Notes under the pieces: model-generated
Seen by the model: the letters and a program-made list of their open reading frames with translations, nothing else
Told to the model about the DNA's origin: nothing
The model's database searches: none
Translations under genes and position numbers: made by a program
Assembly: GCA_002375695.1 (NCBI GenBank)
Contig: DFMO01000008.1
Coordinates: 406,300-470,299 of the forward strand
Length of the DNA: 64,000 bases
From: Flavobacteriaceae bacterium UBA3591
Lineage (GTDB): Bacteria; Bacteroidota; Bacteroidia; Flavobacteriales; Flavobacteriaceae
Reading direction: 5' to 3'
Shown here: positions 57,818-64,000 of the stretch, piece after piece
How the letters are laid out: every line of letters starts with the position of its first letter
How positions within the stretch are numbered: the first letter of the stretch is position 1

Positions 57818-58768
57818 ATGAGTAATACAATAATTGCAACCGATTTTAATTTTCCCGGACAAAAAAGTGTTTACCACGGAAAAGTACGCGAAGTTTATAC
57901 TTTAGAAAACGATAAACTTTTAATGATAGCGACCGATAGGTTAAGCGCTTTTGATGTGGTTATGCCGAAAGGGATACCGTATAAAGGACAAATTTTAAAC
58001 CAAATTGCCACCAAAATGATGCGCGCTACCGAAGATTTGGTGCCCAATTGGTTAACGGCTACACCAGATCCAAATGTTGCAATTGGCGAAGCTTGTGTTC
58101 CATTTAAAGTTGAAATGGTTATTCGCGGTTATATGAGTGGCCACGCGGCACGAGAATATAAGGCGGGGAAACGTAGTTTATGTGGGGTTGCCATGCCAGA
58201 GGGTATGAAAGAAAACGACAAATTTCCCGAACCTATAATTACACCTGCCACAAAAGCCGAAATGGGCGATCACGATGAAGATATCTCCAGAGAAGAAGTT
58301 TTAAAGCGCGGGATAGTTTCGGAAGAAGACTACTTACAACTTGAAGAATACACGCGAAAACTTTTTAAAAGAGGAAGCGAAATAGCTGCCAAAAGAGGGT
58401 TAATTCTCGTTGATACAAAATATGAATTTGGTAAAACTAAAGATGGGAAAATTGTACTTATTGATGAAATTCACACCCCAGATTCATCGCGGTATTTTTA
58501 CGCCGATGGTTACCAAAAGCGGCAAGATTTAAATGAACCACAAAAGCAACTTTCAAAAGAATTTGTACGTCAGTGGTTAATTAAAAACGGCTTTCAAGGG
58601 TTGGAAGGGCAAACCTTACCCGAAATGAGCGACGCTTATATTGAAAGTGTTTCAGAAAGATATATCGAGTTATACGAAAACATTACAGGCGAAAAGTTTG
58701 TAAAAGCAAATGTTTCAAACATTCACCAACGTATTGAAAATAATGTATTAGAATATCTTTCTAAATAA
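57818..58768 (+). CDS. purC: Phosphoribosylaminoimidazole-succinocarboxamide synthase
   Basis: A 316-residue enzyme of purine synthesis joining CAIR with aspartate using ATP. Signatures are GKVREVYTLENDKLLMIATD, RLSAFDVVMPKGIP, VVPFKVEMVIRGY-like VEMVIRGYMSGHA, LVDTKYEFG and EIHTPDSSRYF. It is longer than the E. coli enzyme (237) and matches the eukaryote/Bacteroidota form. A hairpin terminator lies directly behind it. Confidence 0.96.
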   Translation: MSNTIIATDFNFPGQKSVYHGKVREVYTLENDKLLMIATDRLSAFDVVMPKGIPYKGQILNQIATKMMRATEDLVPNWLTATPDPNVAIGEACVPFKVEMVIRGYMSGHAAREYKAGKRSLCGVAMPEGMKENDKFPEPIITPATKAEMGDHDEDISREEVLKRGIVSEEDYLQLEEYTRKLFKRGSEIAAKRGLILVDTKYEFGKTKDGKIVLIDEIHTPDSSRYFYADGYQKRQDLNEPQKQLSKEFVRQWLIKNGFQGLEGQTLPEMSDAYIESVSERYIELYENITGEKFVKANVSNIHQRIENNVLEYLSK

Positions 58769-58771
58769 TAC

Positions 58772-58812
58772 AAAACGTAGCTTTTTCAAAATAAAACAAA
58801 TAGCTGCGTTTT
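58772..58812. terminator. Bidirectional terminator between purC and the acyloxyacyl hydrolase gene
   Basis: Arms AAAACGTAGCT (58772-58782) and AGCTGCGTTTT (58802-58812) pair over 11 bp with one G-U pair. It starts just after the purC stop and ends 7 bp before the stop of the convergent gene. Confidence 0.7.
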
Positions 58813-58818
58813 ATACTA

Positions 58819-60072
58819 TTAGTCGTCAAAATTAAAACTGTAAACATATCCCAGGCTTATTTCAGAAAAATCTGCTTGGCCTAAATTGGCGTTGAGATGC
58901 GCGCCTATGTAGAAATTATTTTTTGGAGCGTGTTCCATTGCTATTAAATAATATTTGAGGCCTAAACGCGAAGAGATTATTTGCTTCTTTTTAAAACTGC
59001 CGTCAAATTCGCCTAACACCCATCCTAAAGGGATTTCGCGCGGCGGATTGTCCCAACCTTGGTTTATGCGCCAATCTATTTTATAGGCTGGCTTATGAAG
59101 ATTGATGCCTAACTGTAAATCGATTCCAAAATGATTTAAAAAAACTTCGCCATGTAACGTTACACCCACATTGCTTGCGTAATACCACGGATTTCCTTTA
59201 AAATAGTCAAATTCGCGACCTGCTTGTACCAACGACTCATTATTATTGATATAATCGTAATAATGTTGGTAAAACCGATAGTAAAACCCAACACCCAGTT
59301 TAAATGTGCGATTGTAAATTTTACCGTATTCGCCCGCAATTGTATAAACATCTTTTTTGTCATTAAAAGCGAGTGCAAACGCATTTTTACCCAATCCACC
59401 ACGGAAGGCTATATAATTATAAGTGTTTCTATCAGTGGGAGGTTGCGGTTTAAAGATTTCATTTTCAGTATAAAATGGTTTAATATCTGCTGAAAGGCTC
59501 AATAAAAATGAATTATACCCCTGATTTAAAAGACGCGTATGCCCATTTGAATGATGTGAATATCCTAAACCAATTCGCCAATCTATTTTTTTAGATTGGT
59601 GAAGCTTATAAAACATGTACATTCTAAACGCCCAAGTTAAATCGGTTGTTACTGCTTCGTTTTTAGGGTTTGTCTCGGCGTTAAATTTTTTTGTAAAATA
59701 GGAAGCGCCCAAACTTGTAAATAATTTCCAACGTTCACTTCTAAAAGTTTTAAACTCAATAAATGGCATAACAGAATAAGCGATGCCTAAACTATCTAAA
59801 TTGCCAAAATCTGTAATACTCATGGAGACCCCAGTTTTGGGACCTTTTAGTAGTTGAGCCCAGGTTTGAGGATTGTTTTTATGGCTTCGTCCTAGGTTTA
59901 ATGCAAACTGTTTTTGAAGTTTCCTTTTAGGAAAACCATGATTCGATTCCATAGTTAAACCTACGAGCAGTTCAGGATTAATTATAAAGTTGCTTTTTTT
60001 CCAATGGGTTTCGGTTTGAGCCAAGGAAATTAGGGAGAAAAAGACAAAAAGTGTAGTTAGTTGAACCTTCAT
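58819..60072 (-). CDS. Acyloxyacyl hydrolase (PagL-like) outer membrane protein
   Basis: A protein of 417 residues with a signal peptide (MKVQLTTLFVFFSLISLAQ) and a beta-barrel pattern throughout. The motif GYSHHSNGHTRLL (His-x-Ser-Asn) matches the catalytic site of PagL-type lipid A 3-O-deacylases; the acidic third residue cannot be placed with certainty. It is much longer than Pseudomonas PagL (about 170), as is usual for Bacteroidota members, so its substrate may differ. ATG at 60072 is chosen; a TTG 12 bp upstream gives MQLQ, less likely. Confidence 0.8.
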   Translation of the reverse strand: MKVQLTTLFVFFSLISLAQTETHWKKSNFIINPELLVGLTMESNHGFPKRKLQKQFALNLGRSHKNNPQTWAQLLKGPKTGVSMSITDFGNLDSLGIAYSVMPFIEFKTFRSERWKLFTSLGASYFTKKFNAETNPKNEAVTTDLTWAFRMYMFYKLHQSKKIDWRIGLGYSHHSNGHTRLLNQGYNSFLLSLSADIKPFYTENEIFKPQPPTDRNTYNYIAFRGGLGKNAFALAFNDKKDVYTIAGEYGKIYNRTFKLGVGFYYRFYQHYYDYINNNESLVQAGREFDYFKGNPWYYASNVGVTLHGEVFLNHFGIDLQLGINLHKPAYKIDWRINQGWDNPPREIPLGWVLGEFDGSFKKKQIISSRLGLKYYLIAMEHAPKNNFYIGAHLNANLGQADFSEISLGYVYSFNFDD

Positions 60073-60150
60073 TTGCAGCTGCAAGAAACAATTTCCTCCT
60101 TAATTTTAAAAATTTAAACCCTACATTCGTAAAAATAAAGTGTGATTTAA

Positions 60151-61533
60151 TTGGAAGCATTAGACAAATTTATTGCAGATGTAGCATCGATAGCGTGGGG
60201 TTTGCCATTACTTATTATTTTAATTGGCGGTGGCTTGTATTTAATAGTAAGGATTAAATTTTTACCGTTTCGGTATTTAGGGCATGCTATTTCAATTTTA
60301 CGTGGAAAATACGACAATAAAAGTGATACAGGTGAAATATCGCATTTTCAAGCCTTAACTACTGCACTGTCGGCAACCGTGGGAATGGGGAACGTTGCAG
60401 GGGTAGCTGTTGCCATTGCAATTGGTGGTCCCGGGGCTGTTTTTTGGATGTGGGTAAGTGCTGTAATAGGGATGTCGACCAAATTTTTTACGGCAACGCT
60501 GGCAATTTTATACCGTGGAAAGGATAGCGCCGGAAACATTCAAGGTGGCCCTATGTACTTTATTATTGAAGGACTTGGTAAAAAATGGATGCCTTTGGCA
60601 GTACTTTTTAGTGTGGCAGGTTTGGTAGGTGCGCTACCAGTTTTTAATGTAAATCAACTTACCCAAGCAATAAACGACATTTTGTTAAAACCAGCGGGTT
60701 TTTATAGTGGTTTTACTTCAAACTTAATGATAGGCTTAGTTTTAGCTTTAATTACAGCCATAGTTATTTTGGGCGGACTTTCACGTATAAGTAAAACAGC
60801 GTCTAAATTGGTTCCTGCAATGGTATTAATATACTTTACCCTTGTACTGGTAATCTTAGGGGTTAACTTTAATGTGGTTCCGTACTATTTTAAACTCATC
60901 TTTACCGATGCGTTTTCGGCTACTTTTTTTGAAGGTGATACTTTTTTGGGAGGAATTGTTGGTGGATTAATTTTGTTGGGCATTCGTCGTGGAGCGTTCT
61001 CAAATGAAGCGGGAATAGGTACAGCGCCAATGGCACACGGGGCAGCTAGAACAAACGAACCCATAAGAGAAGGGTTGGTAGCTATGCTTGGGCCGGCAAT
61101 AGACACTTTAATAATTTGTACGCTTACAGCCTTGGCAATTTTAGTTACTGGGGTGTGGCAAAGTAGTGATGCAAATGGAGTGAGTTTAACTGCTTCGGCA
61201 TTTGAGGCAAGTATTCCTTTCTTCGGAAAATACGCTTTATTAGCGTGTATTGCTATCTTTAGTATTTCGTCTTTGTTTTCGTATTCATATTACGGAAGTA
61301 AGTGTATGGCGTTCTTATTTGGCGTAAAAAACAAAGGTATTTACAACTATATTTATATTTTAAGCATTTTGGTAGGAGCCACAACCTCGTTAAACTTAAT
61401 GATTAATTTAATCGATACTTTTTTCGCATTAATGGCTATTCCAACCATGACGGCAACCATTATTTTGGCGCCCAAGGTTGTAAAAGAAGCTAAAATATAT
61501 TTTGAAAAATTACAGAAAGAAAAATCGGTTTAG
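60151..61533 (+). CDS. Sodium:alanine symporter family (AGCS) transporter
   Basis: A 460-residue inner membrane symporter with about 11 helices. Signatures include FQALTTALSATVGMGNVAGVA (in parts, residues 66-86), GGPGAVFWMWVSAVIGMSTKF, GGPMYFI and RRGAFSNEAGIGTAPMAHGA. It imports alanine or glycine with Na+. The start is TTG at 60151 (MEALDKFIADVAS), as no ATG lies before the first helix. It faces the M42 peptidase gene, with a shared terminator between them. Confidence 0.93.
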   Translation: MEALDKFIADVASIAWGLPLLIILIGGGLYLIVRIKFLPFRYLGHAISILRGKYDNKSDTGEISHFQALTTALSATVGMGNVAGVAVAIAIGGPGAVFWMWVSAVIGMSTKFFTATLAILYRGKDSAGNIQGGPMYFIIEGLGKKWMPLAVLFSVAGLVGALPVFNVNQLTQAINDILLKPAGFYSGFTSNLMIGLVLALITAIVILGGLSRISKTASKLVPAMVLIYFTLVLVILGVNFNVVPYYFKLIFTDAFSATFFEGDTFLGGIVGGLILLGIRRGAFSNEAGIGTAPMAHGAARTNEPIREGLVAMLGPAIDTLIICTLTALAILVTGVWQSSDANGVSLTASAFEASIPFFGKYALLACIAIFSISSLFSYSYYGSKCMAFLFGVKNKGIYNYIYILSILVGATTSLNLMINLIDTFFALMAIPTMTATIILAPKVVKEAKIYFEKLQKEKSV

Positions 61534-61580
61534 CTGCAAAAACTAAAATTATATTAAATTGAAACTGTTTCTAAAATAAA

Positions 61581-61612
61581 AAAACCGCATCTAGATAAGT
61601 TGATGCGGTTTT
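61581..61612. terminator. Bidirectional terminator
   Basis: Arms AAAACCGCATC (61581-61591) and GATGCGGTTTT (61602-61612) pair perfectly around a ten-base loop, with A-run before and T-run after. It would end both the AGCS gene and the convergent M42 peptidase gene. Confidence 0.9.
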
Positions 61613-61633
61613 TGTAATTTAAAAAACTGTCAA

Positions 61634-62719
61634 TTAGTCGAAATAACTAAAAGTATCTCCATCTTTAATATTTAACAGCGTTTCGTAAATTAATTTTATT
61701 ACGTTTTCCACATCGTTTTTATGTACCATTTCAACCGTGGTATGCATATAACGAAGCGGTAGAGAAATTAATGCGCTCGCCACCCCGCCGTTGCTATACG
61801 CAAAAGCATCGGTGTCGGTTCCGGTTGCACGCGATAAAGCGGCTCTTTGGAAAGGAATCATTTTCTTTTCGGCAGTATCTACAATTAGGTCGCGTAATTT
61901 TTGTTGTACCGCAGGAGCGTAAGCAATTACAGGGCCTTCGCCAATTTCGGCAAGTCCTTGAACCTTTTGGTTTATCATTGGTGTAGTAGTATCGTGGGTA
62001 ACATCGGTAACAATAGCAACATTTGGTTTAATACGGTCTGCAATCATTTGAGCACCTCTTAACCCAATTTCCTCCTGCACCGAATTTGTAATATAAAGTC
62101 CGAAGGGTAAATCGATTTTATTTTCGTGAAGCATTCGTGCTACTTCAGCAATCATAAATCCACCCATGCGATTATCTAATGCACGACATACAAATTTGTC
62201 ATCATTTAAAATATGAAAACTATCGGGGTAGGTGATAACACATCCTACGTGTATCCCCATTTTTTCAACTTCTTCTTTATCTTTTGCACCTACGTCAATA
62301 AAAATATTGTCTGGCTTTGGGCTTTCTTCTTTGCTTTTATCGCGAGTGTGAATAGCTGGCCAACCAAAAACTCCTTTTTTAATTCCGTTTTTGGTATGAA
62401 TGTTAACAATTTTAGAAGGTGCAATTTGGTGGTCGCTACCGCCGTTTCTCACTACATAAAGTAATCCGTTGTCTGAAATATAATTTACATACCACGAAAT
62501 TTCATCGGCATGCCCTTCAATAACAACTTTAAACTTTGCATCGGGGTTTATTACACCCACTGCAGTACCATAAGTATCGGTAATAAATTCGTCTACATAG
62601 GGCTTTAAGTAATCCATCCAAAGCTTTTGCCCATCCCATTCATAGCCCGTGGGCGAAGCGTTGTTTAAATATTTCTCTAAAAAATTGAGTGATTTATTAT
62701 TTAGAACTTGAGTAATCAT
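61634..62719 (-). CDS. M42-family metalloaminopeptidase
   Basis: A 361-residue cytosolic aminopeptidase (glutamyl aminopeptidase/tetrahedral aminopeptidase family). The dinuclear metal site is visible: EGHADE (His70), ALDNRMGG (Asp), the general base pair in QEEIGLRGA, VTDVTHD (Asp) and MHTTVEM (His). The usual insert domain for oligomerisation (residues about 75-175) is present. It trims peptides after proteasome-like degradation. Length is normal. Its start faces the DUF4294 gene across 126 bp. Confidence 0.93.
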   Translation of the reverse strand: MITQVLNNKSLNFLEKYLNNASPTGYEWDGQKLWMDYLKPYVDEFITDTYGTAVGVINPDAKFKVVIEGHADEISWYVNYISDNGLLYVVRNGGSDHQIAPSKIVNIHTKNGIKKGVFGWPAIHTRDKSKEESPKPDNIFIDVGAKDKEEVEKMGIHVGCVITYPDSFHILNDDKFVCRALDNRMGGFMIAEVARMLHENKIDLPFGLYITNSVQEEIGLRGAQMIADRIKPNVAIVTDVTHDTTTPMINQKVQGLAEIGEGPVIAYAPAVQQKLRDLIVDTAEKKMIPFQRAALSRATGTDTDAFAYSNGGVASALISLPLRYMHTTVEMVHKNDVENVIKLIYETLLNIKDGDTFSYFD

Positions 62720-62794
62720 AGTGTATTATTTCTTGATAATTTGAAAAAGGGGTAAAATTAGTAAAATCTAATTAGGGTCGCACAGCAATTTGCT

Positions 62795-62802
62795 TATTTT
62801 TG
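62795..62802 (+). promoter_or_regulatory. Bacteroidota -7 box for the DUF4294 gene
   Basis: TATTTTTG is an exact TAnnTTTG match 43 bp before the ATG at 62846. Confidence 0.5.
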
Positions 62803-62845
62803 GTACGTTCTTGGATAGCGTATTGCATAATTAAAAGAATGATTA

Positions 62846-63547
62846 ATGAAGATTTTTATACCTATATATATATACCTACTTTTTTCGGGGTTTAATAATT
62901 TGTATTCTCAGGTAGATAGTGAAGTATTACAAAAACAAAAAGATTCAACCGAGATAATGTATTACATCATTGCTGGCGATACCATTGCTCATGAGATGAT
63001 AGATTTGGATGAAGTAATTTTATTGGATAAGCTTAAATTTAATTCTGAAAATGATAGAAGAAGATACCTTATCCTTAGACGAAAAACTAGAAAAGTATAT
63101 CCGTATGCTAAATTAGCTGCCGAACGATTAACCACCATGACCCAGCGGTTAGAAAAAATAGAACGAAAACGAGATAGAAAGAGATATACAAAACGCATTC
63201 AAAAATATATTGAAGGCGAATTTTCTGAAAAACTTAAAAAACTAACCCATACGGAAGGGCAAATTTTGGTTAAATTAATTCACAGACAAACGGGACGCAC
63301 AGCTTTTGATCTTGTAAAAGAACTTAGAACAGGGTGGCGAGCATTTTGGTATAACACCACAGCCAACCTTTTTGAAATTTCTTTAAAGAAAGAATATCGG
63401 CCATATGAGGTAAAAGAGGATTATTTAATTGAAGATATTTTAGAAAGATCGTTTCAAGAATATATATTGGAACGACAAAAACCAGCTTTCTCTATTGACT
63501 TCTTAGATTTAAAAGCGAATTGGAATAAAAAAACGGTTAATAACTAA
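62846..63547 (+). CDS. DUF4294 domain protein
   Basis: A 233-residue exported protein: signal peptide about 1-21 (ends LYSQ), then the DUF4294 region (about 40-205) with DLDEVILLDKLKFNSENDRR, RKVYPYAKLAAERLTTM, GEFSEKLKKLTHTEGQILVK and LVKELRTGWRAFWYNTTANL. The family is confined to Bacteroidota and has no known function, but its gene very often lies beside the M42 peptidase, as here, divergently. The ATG at 62846 is preceded by a TAnnTTTG box. Confidence 0.9.
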   Translation: MKIFIPIYIYLLFSGFNNLYSQVDSEVLQKQKDSTEIMYYIIAGDTIAHEMIDLDEVILLDKLKFNSENDRRRYLILRRKTRKVYPYAKLAAERLTTMTQRLEKIERKRDRKRYTKRIQKYIEGEFSEKLKKLTHTEGQILVKLIHRQTGRTAFDLVKELRTGWRAFWYNTTANLFEISLKKEYRPYEVKEDYLIEDILERSFQEYILERQKPAFSIDFLDLKANWNKKTVNN

Positions 63548-63770
63548 GATTATCAAGTAGTTGCACAGAATTTTAAAACATGTTATGTTTGTAGTTCGCT
63601 CTTTTTATTTTTATAACATACAGATTCTGAGTTTGTTTGTAAAATAATCGATTTTCAGAGGTTGAATTTACAGTCCGAAAAAACTTTAAAATTTTTTTAT
63701 TGGTAAACTGGTAGCTTTCAAATCGTTAATATTTTATTTTAAAAATAATTTAAAAAACTAGCTTAATTAG

Positions 63771-63801
63771 TTTGTGAGAACCAAAAAGCGTTCTATATTT
63801 G
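63771..63801 (+). promoter_or_regulatory. rRNA-type promoter P1
   Basis: TTTG at 63771-63774 and TATATTTG at 63794-63801 with exactly 19 bp between TTG and the -7 box, the optimal Bacteroidota arrangement. It is followed by CACCCGCTTAGC, also found after P2. Confidence 0.85.
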
Positions 63802-63887
63802 CACCCGCTTAGCAGAACAGATAGCTGTTCAAAAAGAGTTAAGCAAAACGCTCTAAAAATTTTTTGAAATATTTTTTTTAAAAAGTA

Positions 63888-63917
63888 TTGCAGATTAAAA
63901 AAAGAGTTGTATATTTG
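63888..63917 (+). promoter_or_regulatory. rRNA-type promoter P2
   Basis: TTG at 63888-63890 and TATATTTG at 63910-63917, spacing 19 bp, with the same CACCCGCTTAGC after it. P1 and P2 lie 116 bp apart. Their strength and the leader that follows point to an rRNA operon. Confidence 0.85.
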
Positions 63918-63980
63918 CACCCGCTTAGCGAATGAGTGACTACAAAACACGAGTTAGCGAGGCGAGAAAAATAGAAAAAA

Positions 63981-64000
63981 GTTCATTGAGATATTGAAAT
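63981..64000 (+). other. Start of an rRNA leader (antitermination-type sequence)
   Basis: GTTCATTGAGATATTGAAAT at the window end resembles the leader that precedes 16S rRNA in flavobacteria. The 16S gene itself is outside the window. Confidence 0.6.

Overview
The window looks like a chromosomal piece from a marine-type Flavobacteriaceae (phylum Bacteroidota). The reasons are low GC, gliding genes gldF and gldG, a SusC/SusD pair, a type IX secretion C-terminal domain, flavobacterial families such as DUF6520, DUF5675 and DUF4294, and promoters of the Bacteroidota TAnnTTTG form. Aequorivita or a close relative is only a weak guess at genus level.

Layout. 1-1.9 kb: tail of an exopolysaccharide locus (epimerase end, two initiating sugar transferases). 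2-4.3 kb: a minus-strand cassette of two tiny membrane proteins, a DUF5675 protein and a 251-residue protein, interrupted by repeats. 5-6 kb: an XRE repressor with its own operator, and two structured intergenic elements. 6-15 kb: SusC, SusD and an S9 peptidase, convergent with a MauE-like membrane protein and a DUF6520 cysteine-containing exported peptide. 16-22.7 kb: a degenerate response regulator, a HAMP-PAS-AraC regulator, a STAS-like protein, a large alpha-oxoamine synthase/acyltransferase fusion and two orphan proteins. 23-29.4 kb: a secreted beta-helix protein, two lipoproteins and a NarL-type two-component pair. 30-37 kb: the rest of a capsule/exopolysaccharide locus (DegT aminotransferase, CapD-like dehydratase, Wza, Wzc). 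38-63.5 kb: mostly housekeeping genes (azurin, lplA, TonB receptor, FKBP, sensory proteins, mnmE, dnaN, gldFG, phoH, purC, AGCS symporter, M42 peptidase). 63.7-64 kb: tandem promoters and leader that look like those of an rRNA operon whose 16S gene lies beyond the window.

The most unusual feature is a set of modular intergenic repeats between 2.5 and 38.3 kb. There are at least six module types: an octamer tract, an 11-bp-stem hairpin, a short GAGCGCAGTC element, a ~135-bp folded element, a CCCCTAAA element and a heptamer tract. The main modules are strung together in a nearly fixed order, sit at boundaries between gene groups, and all lie on the same strand whatever the direction of neighbouring genes. 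Stem pairing is kept by compensatory or wobble changes between copies, so the modules appear to be selected structures. They are absent from the housekeeping stretch after 38.3 kb.

Other systems that may be undescribed or little described: the DUF5675 membrane-protein cassette; the SusCD/S9 peptidase/MauE/DUF6520 locus, which reads like a secreted-peptide maturation or uptake system; the AONS-acyltransferase fusion next to several regulators; and an RsbQ-type hydrolase translationally coupled to an RsbP-like PAS hybrid histidine kinase.
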